Shown: positions 25,395 through 33,527, counted from the first letter of the stretch. The stretch: 57,790 bases of DNA from Clostridia bacterium (GCA_017480115.1 JAFVBH010000081.1:1-57790), one strand, 5' to 3'. The notes: generated by a model from the sequence alone, not told the origin. Numbers and translations are program-made.

Positions 25395-25422
25395 GAATAA
25401 CATGGAACATTTGTTTTGTCAA
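25395..25422 (-). promoter_or_regulatory. lexA promoter with SOS-like box in the spacer
   Basis: On the minus strand TTGACA (25422-25417), 17 bases and TATTCT form the promoter. On the plus strand GAAC-ATTT-GTTT (25405-25416) matches the Gram-positive LexA box GAACN4GTTY and lies between the two boxes. This implies self-repression. Confidence 0.75.
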
Positions 25423-25435
25423 TAGATGGATATAA

Positions 25436-25472
25436 AAAATCTCGCAGTAATCCGAAGCACTGCGGGATTTTG
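25436..25472. terminator. Hairpin upstream of the lexA promoter
   Basis: AAAATCTCGCAGT pairs with ACTGCGGGATTTT across a loop of about ten bases, with one G-T pair. T-rich sequence follows on the plus strand. It isolates the lexA promoter from the divergent plus-strand genes. The rest of the gap to 25664 shows no gene. Confidence 0.55.
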
Positions 25473-25664
25473 TTTTTGAAATACATACCCCTGCAAGAGC
25501 CGTAAAATTATACCGTTATCGAATAGGATTTATCTAAACGACCAACGTATCACGAAAACAATTTCCACTCGATTTCGGTACAAAAACACGGATGTCGATC
25601 CGATGAAAAAGCGGCAAAAACAGGGGGCTTGAAAAAAATCAGAAAAAATGGAGGTGAAAAAACT

Positions 25665-25961
25665 ATGCCGAGGAAGAAAAGCGAAACCCATCTGTGGTTT
25701 GCGCAGGGCGATAACACGATTCAGGTCGAAAGCTTTGACAAGAAGCTGAATGACCTGATCCGAAAGCTGAAAGCCGACGTTCCCAATGCCGTTTGCGTAT
25801 ACGCCGACGGAGATGACGGCGCTTTACGCTGCGAAGTGAAACGGGCGAATCTGTCCTTCCGTATGATCCGCCCTATGTCGGACAAATGCCGACAAGCGCA
25901 TTCAGAAAATGGGAAGCGCCACGCAGATAATCTGAAACACAGTAAAACACAGAGAGGATGA
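25665..25961 (+). CDS. Small conserved-looking element protein
   Basis: The 98-residue protein (MPRKKSETHLWFAQGDNTIQ) is mixed alpha/beta and ends with a basic, His/Lys-rich tail. I recognise no family. GGAGGTG precedes the ATG, and it is the first gene of the plus-strand replication/mobilization block. Confidence 0.55.
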   Translation: MPRKKSETHLWFAQGDNTIQVESFDKKLNDLIRKLKADVPNAVCVYADGDDGALRCEVKRANLSFRMIRPMSDKCRQAHSENGKRHADNLKHSKTQRG

Positions 25962-25966
25962 TGTTT

Positions 25967-26086
25967 ATGAAGAAGAATCCCATGGGCAGGGAGTATGCCC
26001 GAAAAAAGTGCTACCGCTGCTACCAAAATCACGGTAGCAGAAGTAGCAGTAAAAATTATTATACACGAAAGGGGGATGCAAAATGA
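25967..26086 (+). CDS. Short Cys/Tyr-rich basic peptide
   Basis: A 39-codon frame (MKKNPMGREYARKKCYRCYQ...) starts 9 bases after AGAGAGG. Its stop overlaps the start of the DUF927 gene (ATGA). The spacing, coupling and basic composition with a CYRC motif make it a plausible small protein or a leader that couples translation of the ATPase. No homologue is known to me. Confidence 0.45.
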   Translation: MKKNPMGREYARKKCYRCYQNHGSRSSSKNYYTRKGDAK

Positions 26087-27855
26087 AGTCTGAGGATATT
26101 CCATTCATTCCGCCGTATCTTAACAAGGACGGCTGGCTCTGTTATCTGAAAGTAGAGAAAAACGGCGAAACCTCTCCAATACGGCTTTGCAACTTCATCC
26201 CATATATCGCCGCGCAGCGCATTGTGGATGACGGCGCGGGGACAAAGGTGCAGCTTGAGATCGGCGCGTTTGACGCGCAGGGCAAACCGATGGAACCGAT
26301 GACCGTGCCGGGTGAAAAGTTCTATACCTTAGACTGGCTCAATGAAAAATGGGGCTTTGAATATTATCTGGAAGTCGGGAACGGCTTGAAAGAACACGTC
26401 CGGCACTTTCTACAAACAACTGCGCACCGTGCCGAGAAAACGACAATTTACGCCGTGACAGGATGGAAGCAGATCGGAAGCTGTTGGCAGTTTCTGATGC
26501 CAGGAGATGAGAAGAATACTGTAAAACTGGAAGGTCGATGTAACAACTACGAATTTAACCGAAACGATTCACTTGAAAATGTGATCGCAACAATGGCATT
26601 GCCATATGCTGTCGCGCCGAAGGAAATTATGTTCCCTCTGGTGGCTTTCGCGTTCCTCTCACCGCTCAATTCGTTTCTTCGCAAAGCCCAATATGAACCC
26701 AAAACAGTGCTAATGCTTTGTGGAAAGACCGGCTCAAAAAAGAGTACGCTCGCCGCATTGGTCTGTTCCTTTTTCGGAAAGTTTTCCACAACGGAGTTGC
26801 CTTTGTCATTCCGAGATACAGCGAACAGTATCATCCGTCAGAGTTTCGCGCTGAAAGATGTGTTGACCGTGATCGATGACTATCACCCTAGCACGGGTCG
26901 AGACGCTTCACAGATGAACACCAGCGCGCAGGCGATTTTCCGCGCCTACGGCAACCGCACGGGACGCGGCAGACTGAACGCCAATTCCGAGTTGATGACT
27001 GATCGTTATCCGCAGGGCAACGCGATCATTACGGCGGAGTTCCCGCCGGACGTGGGCGAAAGCGGCACAGCAAGATTTATCATGTTGGAGATCGGAACAG
27101 AGGATGTGAACAACGAAGAATTGACACATTATCAGCAGCTTGCTGCTAACGGTGTTCTTTCTTCCTGTATGTATCAGTACACCGAATGGATCAAAGAAAA
27201 GCTCTTGTGTGAAAAAACAGAAGACGCTTTCGCAAAATACCTTGCCGATTTCTGTAAGGAATGCAGAAAGGAACTGACCGAAAAAGGAAAACAAAATCAA
27301 ATAACTTTACGCGACCGACTGCTGGACGATATGGTTTCCCTGCACGTCGGCTTTTCTTTTTTCTGTGATTTTTTACTGGACAAAAACTGCATCATGCCGG
27401 AAGCAAAGCCCGCAATGTTAGAGGAATTTGACGCCGTGATTTTTACCGTCGCCGCAAAACAGCAGAGTCAGACGGAACAGGAACAGCCGACGCATAAGTT
27501 CATTCGTAAACTCAACGCCCTGCTTGAAAGCGGGTGTGTTTCCATCGGGAATAGAAATCTGCGACCGGAATATCCGATCATCGAGCCAAATAATCTGATT
27601 GGTTATGAGGATGACGATTACTATTATCTAAACAAATCGCTCTCACATAAAGCCGTCAAAAGATTATGCGACGAACAAGGTGAGGGCTTCGCAATTCCCG
27701 AACGTGGACTGTTAAAGGCGCTGGAAAATGAGGGCTTTCTTATCTGTGATGAGGACGGAAAGCATACCCGAAATGTGAAAATCGGGACGAAAGTCAGACA
27801 CCTGATGGTGATCTCCAAAGCGAAGTTCAACGAGGTGCTTGCCGATGAACGCTGA
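26083..27855 (+). CDS. DUF927 helicase/primase-like ATPase
   Basis: The 590-residue protein carries a DUF927-type domain. A Walker A-like block MLCGKTGSKKST lies around residues 209-220 and a Walker B block VLTVIDDYHP around 260-269; LSFRDTANSI and GRGRLNANSELM between and after them fit the same ATPase fold. Such proteins occur with mobilization genes in clostridial elements and probably help replication of the excised circle, which is inference. Its last 13 codons are duplicated just downstream. Confidence 0.8.
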   Translation: MKSEDIPFIPPYLNKDGWLCYLKVEKNGETSPIRLCNFIPYIAAQRIVDDGAGTKVQLEIGAFDAQGKPMEPMTVPGEKFYTLDWLNEKWGFEYYLEVGNGLKEHVRHFLQTTAHRAEKTTIYAVTGWKQIGSCWQFLMPGDEKNTVKLEGRCNNYEFNRNDSLENVIATMALPYAVAPKEIMFPLVAFAFLSPLNSFLRKAQYEPKTVLMLCGKTGSKKSTLAALVCSFFGKFSTTELPLSFRDTANSIIRQSFALKDVLTVIDDYHPSTGRDASQMNTSAQAIFRAYGNRTGRGRLNANSELMTDRYPQGNAIITAEFPPDVGESGTARFIMLEIGTEDVNNEELTHYQQLAANGVLSSCMYQYTEWIKEKLLCEKTEDAFAKYLADFCKECRKELTEKGKQNQITLRDRLLDDMVSLHVGFSFFCDFLLDKNCIMPEAKPAMLEEFDAVIFTVAAKQQSQTEQEQPTHKFIRKLNALLESGCVSIGNRNLRPEYPIIEPNNLIGYEDDDYYYLNKSLSHKAVKRLCDEQGEGFAIPERGLLKALENEGFLICDEDGKHTRNVKIGTKVRHLMVISKAKFNEVLADER

Positions 27856-28003
27856 AGCCAGAAAATTTTTTATTTCGGACGGTATCAGATACGGTATTGT
27901 CTTAGCAAAGGCGACGTTCAACGAGGTGCTTGCCGATGAACGCTGAGATCAGAAACCTATTTATTTCGGACGGTATCAGATACGGTATTGTCTTAGCTTA
28001 GCT
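27820..28003 (+). repeat. 91-bp tandem duplication over the end of the DUF927 gene
   Basis: Two copies of a unit of about 91 bp (starting near 27821 and 27912) cover the last codons KFNEVLADER and the following GACGGTATCAGATACGGTAT segment. Because of the overlap, an ATG inside the last codons opens a 33-codon frame (27845-27946) whose own end repeats FNEVLADER. A second short frame follows. The copies differ at several bases, so the duplication is not brand new. Confidence 0.85.
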
Positions 28004-28009
28004 TAGCAA

Positions 28010-28072
28010 GCATTGGATATTTCATGAAAAATATCCGCTTGTCAGGGGCTATCTCTGTCAGCGCCCCTGAAA
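28010..28072. other. Candidate origin of transfer (oriT)
   Basis: Two hairpins lie directly upstream of mobC: GGATATTT...AAATATCC at about 28015-28036 and TCAGGGGC-N11-GCCCCTGA at about 28043-28070. Inverted repeats followed by a nick region, close to mobC and the relaxase gene, are typical of MOBP-type oriTs. The nick site itself cannot be assigned by reading. Confidence 0.5.
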
Positions 28073-28097
28073 CCCTTGCCGGAAAGGAGGAAAAATC

Positions 28098-28448
28098 GTG
28101 AGAAAAAGACGCTCGAAAAAAGAGAAAATCTTTACCGTACCGATCCAGTTTTATGTGACGCCGAAGCAAAAAGAGAAGCTGGATCGCGCTGCGGAAAAGG
28201 CAGATATCACGCTTTCGGAATGCCTGCGGCGGATGATCGACAAGTTGAAAATCGTCGAATTGCCGCCGATGGATTTTCCGAAATTGATCGTTGAATTGCG
28301 AAAAATCGGAACGAATCTGAATCAGATTGCCCGTGCGTTAAACGCTAAAAATTATTTTATTCCCGACGAGTTGACCGCAGCAATCGACGGTCTGAACGAA
28401 ACCGAAAACAAAATTTATGAAGCGTTTACACCCGGAAAGGGGGCGTAA
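28098..28448 (+). CDS. mobC: MobC-family mobilization accessory protein
   Basis: The 116-residue protein has a basic N terminus, a ribbon-helix-helix-like segment (PIQFYVTPKQKEKLDRAAEKADITLSE) and the MobC hallmark LIVELRKIGTNLNQIARALNA. It binds near oriT and helps the relaxase open the strands. The start is a GTG behind AGGAGG. Its stop is 2 bases before the relaxase start, the standard pairing for such elements. Confidence 0.88.
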   Translation: MRKRRSKKEKIFTVPIQFYVTPKQKEKLDRAAEKADITLSECLRRMIDKLKIVELPPMDFPKLIVELRKIGTNLNQIARALNAKNYFIPDELTAAIDGLNETENKIYEAFTPGKGA

Positions 28449-28450
28449 AA

Positions 28451-29929
28451 ATGGCGACGACAAAAATCTGGCCGATCAAAAAAGGACGGCTCAGCGGGGT
28501 CATTGAATACGTTACGAACTTGGAAAAAACCGACGAGAGCAGACTTAATCCCGAAGAGCGCGAGGCGCTTTACGCTGTGGCAAATTATGTGACCGATGAA
28601 ATCAAAACCGAAGAAAAAAAGTTTGTCACCTGTATTAACCTGACTGAAGGAAGAGAGTTGGAGCAGATGACGCTGACGAAGAAACGTTTCAATAAGACCG
28701 GCGGAATTCTCGCGCACCACGCCTATCAGAGCTTCGCGCCCGGAGAGGTTACGCCGGACGTCGCGCACGAAATCAGCGTGAGGCTGGCGAAAGAAATGTG
28801 GGGGTGCGGGTCTCCGGTGGAGACCTCTGATTGCAAATGCAATCAGAAGCACCGACCGAGCCGGCAGGCGAGACACGATTTTGAAATCATTGTCGCCACC
28901 CATATAAATTCGGACTGTGTCCACTCACATTTTCTACTGAACTCAGTGGCGTTTACGGACGGACACAAGTATAACGGCTGCAGAGAAAATTATGAGCGTT
29001 TCAAAAAAACATCCGACCGTCTCTGCCGCGAATACAGTCTCTCCGTGATTGAAAACCCGCAGTACGGACGCACGAAAAGCTACAAGTATTACAACGATGA
29101 AAAGCTCGGCAAAATGACAAAGGATCAGTTTATCAAGCGTGATATTGATGAGTGCATCGCCGTATCTCTGACCGGGAAACAGTTCTTTTATCTGATGAAG
29201 CAGCGCGGGTATGCGTTCAATTTTAACTGCAAATATCCCACGATCTCACACCCCGCCTTTCAGCGTCCGCGTCGGCTGAATACGCTCGGCGATCAGTACA
29301 CAGCACAGAGCATTCAAGAGCGGCTGCACGACCGATGGACGCCGCGCGTATTCCAATTCCCGGAGCAGGAAGATCCGGCATATCACTTCTTCATTGACGA
29401 AAAAGACCCGATGCACTTCGTCTACGAATTTGATCGCTTGGATACGCTCTATGTTCATTTCGTACACGGTCTGACAATCGTAAAGAACCGTCCCGACACC
29501 AACAGAGAAGTCGCCCGATATCTGCACGACGAACTGGTCAAATTCGATATGCGCGTGGAGGAACAAAACCTTTTGCTGGACAAAGGGCTGCGTACCGACG
29601 ACGATGTGACGCGTTACAAACAGGAATGTGAGAATGACATACACGACCTGACCGAAGCGCGAAACACGCTTCGTAACGCACTCAAGCGCGCCGTCCGCGC
29701 AGAAGATCAGGAGAAACGGATCGAGCTAAGCGCGGATATCCGCAGATGCTCCGAAGCGTTAGATCGGCTGCGTAAAAACGTAAAAATCTGCGACCGTATC
29801 CTGATGAAAAAGCCCGACATCGAGCAGCGTATGCGGGAAATCAGAGAGATTTCCGAGCAGAAACGGTATATCCCGGAGGTCGCCGCAAGACAGAACACAA
29901 AAACAAAATCGCGCGATGTTGCAAGATAA
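28451..29929 (+). CDS. Relaxase (MOBP-type) with an in-frame palindromic insert
   Basis: The 492-residue protein is a relaxase/mobilization nuclease that would nick oriT and stay bound to the DNA 5' end. Motifs seen: GILAHHAYQSFAPGEVTPDVAHE, and the metal-binding H158-S-H160 in CVHSHFLLNSVAF. Between MWG (residue 118) and RHDFEIIVATH there are 22 extra residues, rich in Cys, Arg and Lys, encoded by a 66-base stretch with two adjacent perfect hairpins. Relatives run directly from this point into the IIVATH strand. Whether the enzyme still works is unclear. The C-terminal third is a coiled-coil-like helical region. Confidence 0.87.
   Translation: MATTKIWPIKKGRLSGVIEYVTNLEKTDESRLNPEEREALYAVANYVTDEIKTEEKKFVTCINLTEGRELEQMTLTKKRFNKTGGILAHHAYQSFAPGEVTPDVAHEISVRLAKEMWGCGSPVETSDCKCNQKHRPSRQARHDFEIIVATHINSDCVHSHFLLNSVAFTDGHKYNGCRENYERFKKTSDRLCREYSLSVIENPQYGRTKSYKYYNDEKLGKMTKDQFIKRDIDECIAVSLTGKQFFYLMKQRGYAFNFNCKYPTISHPAFQRPRRLNTLGDQYTAQSIQERLHDRWTPRVFQFPEQEDPAYHFFIDEKDPMHFVYEFDRLDTLYVHFVHGLTIVKNRPDTNREVARYLHDELVKFDMRVEEQNLLLDKGLRTDDDVTRYKQECENDIHDLTEARNTLRNALKRAVRAEDQEKRIELSADIRRCSEALDRLRKNVKICDRILMKKPDIEQRMREIREISEQKRYIPEVAARQNTKTKSRDVAR
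28805..28870 (+). repeat. Palindromic insertion within the relaxase gene
   Basis: Two perfect hairpins lie back to back: GGTCTCC-GGT-GGAGACC (28809-28825) and TCTGATTGC-AAAT-GCAATCAGA (28826-28847). A tail GAGCCGGCAGGCGAGA follows at 28858-28873, whose 16 bases recur exactly at 10206-10221 in the excisionase/TnpV remnant. The length of 66 bases keeps the reading frame. It behaves like a mobile palindromic element tolerated inside a gene. Confidence 0.7.
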
Positions 29930-29963
29930 GAAAAGGAGAATATATAGGCGAACAAAACAATCA

Positions 29964-30014
29964 AGGTTATGACCGTAACCATATTTACTTACACTTTTTT
30001 AAGTGTCATAACCT
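29964..30014. promoter_or_regulatory. Inverted repeats upstream of the parB-like gene
   Basis: AGGTTATGAC (29964-29973) and GTCATAACCT (30005-30014) are perfect 10-base inverted repeats. Between them lie GGTTA-N6-TAACC and ACACTT/AAGTGT palindromes. The site occupies the 137-base gap before the ParB-like gene and could be an operator, centromere-like site or terminator of the relaxase transcript. Confidence 0.55.
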
Positions 30015-30066
30015 CCATCTTTTAAGAAAACAAATTCAAAAATTTTAAATTATGGAGGAAATTTCT

Positions 30067-30966
30067 ATGACCGTAAATTTTAACGGTTATATGCAGAATA
30101 TGTGCATTGACCGTATGCTCATTGAGCCGATTCCGAACAATCCGTTCCAGCCTCACGATGACGATACGATGGAAATGCTGACGGAAAGCATTCGGGAATT
30201 CGGCGTGCTTGACCCGATTATGGTGCGAGAGATCGACAAAAATCACAATCATTATCAAATGATTTCCGGCAGACGCAGATTGGAAGTGTGCCATCGATTG
30301 GGAATCAATCAGATTCCCGTTCGGGTGGTAAACGTATCGGAAGATGAGGCGATTATTGCAATGGTGGAAGCAAACTTATGTCAGCGTTCTGACCTGCTGC
30401 CGAGCGAAAAAGCGGCGGCGTACAAAATGCGTCTGAACGCGATGAAGCGGCAGGGCTATCGGACGGATTTGGACGCGGACGGAACTTTGTCCCAAGTCGG
30501 TACAAAGTTAAATTCGGGAACAGAATTGAGTAAAACATCGGAGGATAGCCGTACTCAGATTTATCGCTATATCCGCCTGAATGAGTTGATTCCCGATCTC
30601 AAACAGTTGGTGGATGAAAGACGCATCGCTCTCGGTCCGGCAGTAGAGCTTTCGTATTTGCCGGAAGAAGCGCAGAGAGCGGTGTTCGCGTATTACTCTG
30701 ACAATGAAGTAACCCCCTCATATTCACAGGCAAATCAGATGAAGAAAAGCTATAACGAGGGAACGCTCACGCCCGTAACATTGACGCAGATTTTAGACCA
30801 GCCGAAAGCGAATCAAGTGGAAATGTTTCACATCCCCGCCAAACGCATCCGCCCGTTTTTTAAGCCGAATATGTCAATGCAAAAGGTACAGGACGAGATC
30901 GTGAAAGCGCTGGAATACTACGGAAAATACAAAGAACGCCAAAGAAGAAACCGCGACGCGCGATAA
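30067..30966 (+). CDS. ParB/Spo0J-like nuclease-fold DNA-binding protein
   Basis: The 299-residue protein has the ParB N-terminal domain: IPNNPFQPH, ESIREFGVLDPIMVRE, YQMISGRRRLEVCHRLG and the VEANLCQRSDLLPSEKAAAY box. A helix-turn-helix-like centre follows. No ParA partner is present in the element, so a role in replication control or stabilisation of the circular form is more likely than classic partitioning. The ATG at 30067 follows GGAGGAA; an earlier in-frame ATG lies inside that site. Confidence 0.85.
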   Translation: MTVNFNGYMQNMCIDRMLIEPIPNNPFQPHDDDTMEMLTESIREFGVLDPIMVREIDKNHNHYQMISGRRRLEVCHRLGINQIPVRVVNVSEDEAIIAMVEANLCQRSDLLPSEKAAAYKMRLNAMKRQGYRTDLDADGTLSQVGTKLNSGTELSKTSEDSRTQIYRYIRLNELIPDLKQLVDERRIALGPAVELSYLPEEAQRAVFAYYSDNEVTPSYSQANQMKKSYNEGTLTPVTLTQILDQPKANQVEMFHIPAKRIRPFFKPNMSMQKVQDEIVKALEYYGKYKERQRRNRDAR

Positions 30967-31057
30967 AAAATTCAATTAACGAGCGTATTATGGCAATTAT
31001 ATACACTTATTTGACATACTGCGCCATAAATCTCGAATCAAAGAGAGGTTTATATTA

Positions 31058-31279
31058 TTGAAAGAAACTGAGTATTATAAAATGTTGTTCAAGGAATACC
31101 CCGATGTAGTTGACGTCCGGCAGCTTTGTCAAATGCTTGGAGGTATCGGAGTAAAAACTGCGTATAGACTGCTGAAAAGCGGTAAAATTAAAAGTCTTTG
31201 TATTGGCAAGGGATATAAAATTCCGAAAATATTTGTGTTGGAATATCTGGCATCGACCTCGGGAAAATCCTATGCGTAA
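31058..31279 (+). CDS. xis: Excisionase-type helix-turn-helix protein
   Basis: The 73-residue protein has a MerR/Xis-like helix-turn-helix (VVDVRQLCQMLGGIGVKTAYRLLKSGKIKSLCIGKGYKIPK). It precedes the integrase gene by about 100 bases, the usual order for Xis-Int pairs, and should favour excision by bending DNA at the att site. The start is TTG with AGAGAGG upstream. A broken relative of its N terminus lies at the other end of the element (10106). Confidence 0.82.
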   Translation: MKETEYYKMLFKEYPDVVDVRQLCQMLGGIGVKTAYRLLKSGKIKSLCIGKGYKIPKIFVLEYLASTSGKSYA

Positions 31280-31376
31280 AACTTTTCACACATTTGCCAT
31301 TGGCCCGGGTTTGTGTTATACGGCTCGTGTCAATGACAGATGGGAATGCTGCTGAATTTAAGGAGGTATCAAATAA

Positions 31377-32570
31377 ATGATAGCAGGATATCTGAGAGAA
31401 AGAGATGGGCACTATCACATCGTGCTCAGCTACACGAACAAGAACGGCAAACGACATACGCCGTCAAAAACCACGGGACTTCCTATCAAAGGGAACAAAA
31501 AGCGCGCAAATGAATTGCTGCAAAGAGCCATTTTTGAAAAAGAGGAGGAGTTGAAGCTTCAGCTTCTCGGACAGAGCAGCCAATCAGATGAAATGTATGC
31601 GACAATGACCTTTACAAAATTTCTCGCTGACTGGCTTGCCATGATGAAAGGCAGCGTGGAGATCACAACTTTTTCCGCCTATCAGATGGCGATCAAGAAA
31701 AAGATCATTCCGTATTTTGACGACCATTACCCCGGTCTTTTGCTTCAGAAGGTTACGCCGAAGCACATTCAGGATTATTACACCTATGAGATGGAGGTCA
31801 ATCATCTTTCCACAAACACGGTCATCCATCGTCACGCCAATATTCGTAAAGCACTGCAATATGCCTTTCGCATCGGTGCAATTCCCAGCAATCCCGCAGA
31901 TAGAATTGAACGCCCGAAAAAAGGACGATATCAAGCTGAAACCTACAATTCAGAAGAGTTGAATCGACTGTTTGAAGAAGTCAAAGGTAATATTCTGGAG
32001 CTGGGTGTAATTCTTGCCGCATTCTACAGACTCCGCCGTAGCGAAGCTGTTGGGCTAAAATGGAGCGCCATCGATTTCGAACGAAAAACAATTACGATTA
32101 ACCATACGGTGACGCAAACGATGGTAGACGGTAAAACCGAATTAATTCAAAGGAATCGGACGAAAACAAAATTGAGCTGTCGCGCATTGCCGTTGGTTCC
32201 GCAGTTTGAGGAACTTTTACTGAATCTGCGGGAAAAACAGAAGCTCAATCGAAAGCTTTGCGGAAATTGCTATTGCAAGGACTATCTCGCATATGTTTAC
32301 GTCAACGATATGGGAGAATTGGTTCGTCCCTGTTATTTGACACAGTCGTTTCCCGAATTTCTGAAAAAGCATGGATTGAAGGTCATTCGTTTCCACGACT
32401 TGCGACATTCCTGCGCAAGTCTGCTCTATGCCAACGGTGTTGCAATGAAAGATATTCAGGAATGGCTTGACCACAGTGACATCGCAACCACGTCCAATAT
32501 TTACACTCATCTGGACTACAGCTCAAAGGTCGCATCTGCACAGGCGATCATTCAACACTTCCCGGCATAA
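31377..32570 (+). CDS. int: Tyrosine site-specific integrase
   Basis: The 397-residue recombinase has an N-terminal arm-binding domain, a core-binding SAM-like domain (FTKFLADWLAMMKGSVEITTF) and the catalytic domain. The catalytic set is complete: R220 in YRLRRSEA, H340 and R343 in FHDLRHSC, H366 in DHSDIATT and Y376 in NIYTHLDY. AAGGAGG precedes the ATG. It ends 96 bases from the tRNA-Leu gene that contains the attachment core, so it is the enzyme that inserted this element. Confidence 0.94.
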   Translation: MIAGYLRERDGHYHIVLSYTNKNGKRHTPSKTTGLPIKGNKKRANELLQRAIFEKEEELKLQLLGQSSQSDEMYATMTFTKFLADWLAMMKGSVEITTFSAYQMAIKKKIIPYFDDHYPGLLLQKVTPKHIQDYYTYEMEVNHLSTNTVIHRHANIRKALQYAFRIGAIPSNPADRIERPKKGRYQAETYNSEELNRLFEEVKGNILELGVILAAFYRLRRSEAVGLKWSAIDFERKTITINHTVTQTMVDGKTELIQRNRTKTKLSCRALPLVPQFEELLLNLREKQKLNRKLCGNCYCKDYLAYVYVNDMGELVRPCYLTQSFPEFLKKHGLKVIRFHDLRHSCASLLYANGVAMKDIQEWLDHSDIATTSNIYTHLDYSSKVASAQAIIQHFPA

Positions 32571-32633
32571 TCGGAGGTCGATTGCGAAAATACCATAGCA
32601 AAAAGCAACGATTTTGAGACAAATGAAAAATCC

Positions 32634-32660
32634 GGGAGCCCTTGCTGCATAAGGGCTCCC
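32634..32660 (-). terminator. Hairpin terminator supplied by the element to tRNA-Leu
   Basis: GGGAGCCCTT pairs perfectly with AAGGGCTCCC over 10 bp. On the minus strand GGATTTTTC follows. It lies just after the tRNA 3' end, within the element, and would replace the original terminator now displaced to 9765-9800. Confidence 0.75.
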
Positions 32661-32666
32661 AAACGA

Positions 32667-32753
32667 TGGTGCCGGAAGCGGGGGTCGAACCCGCACGGTA
32701 TCGCTACCACTGGATTTTGAGTCCAGCACGTCTGCCAATTCCATCATTCCGGC
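32667..32753 (-). tRNA. tRNA-Leu (anticodon CAA)
   Basis: Read on the minus strand the gene has a 7-bp acceptor stem (GCCGGAA/TTCCGGC), anticodon stem CTGGA/TCCAG with loop CTCAAAA, a long variable arm typical of class II tRNAs, a GGTTCGACCCC T arm and an encoded CCA. The anticodon CAA reads UUG leucine codons. The 3' 56 bases are duplicated at 9801-9857, showing that it is the attachment site of the integrated element and was restored by it. Confidence 0.95.
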
Positions 32754-32948
32754 ATATTAATTGTTTTCAGAATTTTCATGCCACGCGGTGCGTTCCGATT
32801 TCATCACACCAGCATGCATTTGTTTTACTGACTTATTATATACTGTTGCCGCAAATTTTTCAATAGTTCTAAGAAAAAAATTTATTATATTTAGAAATGA
32901 AGTCCGCCGCACACAGACTGCATGCGGCAGACCACCAAAATTTCAACC

Positions 32949-33527
32949 TTACTGCTCGGTATTTTCTCCGGGCGCATTGATGCCCTGCTGCGGCGCCTGG
33001 GTATTCGGGGCATAATAACCGTTCTGCGCAGACGCTTGATACCCGGGATTGTAACCACCCTGCTGGGGCTGATAGCCATAGGGCGCCTGATAGATCGGCT
33101 GCTGCGGAACACCGTCGGGACCGACGTATCTTGCGTCGCCGAATGCAAGAATCAGCATAAAGATAAACTCAAAGAAAATCAGACCAACGCCAAAGCCCGT
33201 GCTCTTGCCAAACGCCTTTGCCAGCTTTAATTGCAGCAGGATCAAAACCACAAGATTCACAAGCGGGATAAGCAATAAAAGGAATAAAATACCTTTTCCC
33301 CACGCAATGTCAAACAGATCATAGATATTCAGAATCGGAATGATCGCGTGCCAACCGGGTTTTCCGGCTTTCTGAAAAACCTTATACATTGCGATGAGGG
33401 AAAGGATCGAGACCAGCGCAGCGGAAATACTGAGAACAATTCCGTAAACACCGACAAATAAACTCGCATAGCCTGCTACGGCACTGCTGCCGTAATCGCC
33501 GAAATCATACAAAAAATCGTAATCCAT
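32949..33527 (-). CDS. DUF5684-like membrane protein
   Basis: The protein is about 192 residues. Four hydrophobic segments are followed by a Gln/Pro/Tyr/Gly-rich tail (YGYQPQQGGYNPGYQ). The block MYKVFQKAGKPGWHAIIPILNIYDLFDIAWGKG fits DUF5684, a family of unknown function often annotated near signal-peptidase-like proteins. The disordered tail is probably cytoplasmic. The start at 33527 follows AAAGGTG. The 195 bases between the tRNA and this gene show no further feature. Confidence 0.7.
   Translation of the reverse strand: MDYDFLYDFGDYGSSAVAGYASLFVGVYGIVLSISAALVSILSLIAMYKVFQKAGKPGWHAIIPILNIYDLFDIAWGKGILFLLLLIPLVNLVVLILLQLKLAKAFGKSTGFGVGLIFFEFIFMLILAFGDARYVGPDGVPQQPIYQAPYGYQPQQGGYNPGYQASAQNGYYAPNTQAPQQGINAPGENTEQ

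Larger units (their letters stand above)
9801..32722. mobile_element. Integrative and mobilizable element in tRNA-Leu(CAA), about 22.9 kb
   Basis: The left border is a displaced copy of the tRNA-Leu 3' end (9801-9857), and the right border is the same segment within the intact tRNA gene (32667-32722). A tyrosine integrase gene ends 96 bases from the right border. Between them lie an excisionase, a ParB-like protein, relaxase, MobC, a DUF927 ATPase, a LexA-like repressor and about 11 kb of cargo. There are no type IV secretion genes, so it should be mobilized by a helper rather than self-transmissible. Direct evidence is the repeated att sequence; the transfer role is inferred. Confidence 0.88.

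Noticed and set aside
30067..30966. Classical ParAB partition system
   Set aside because: No ParA gene exists in the element, so I call only a ParB-like protein.
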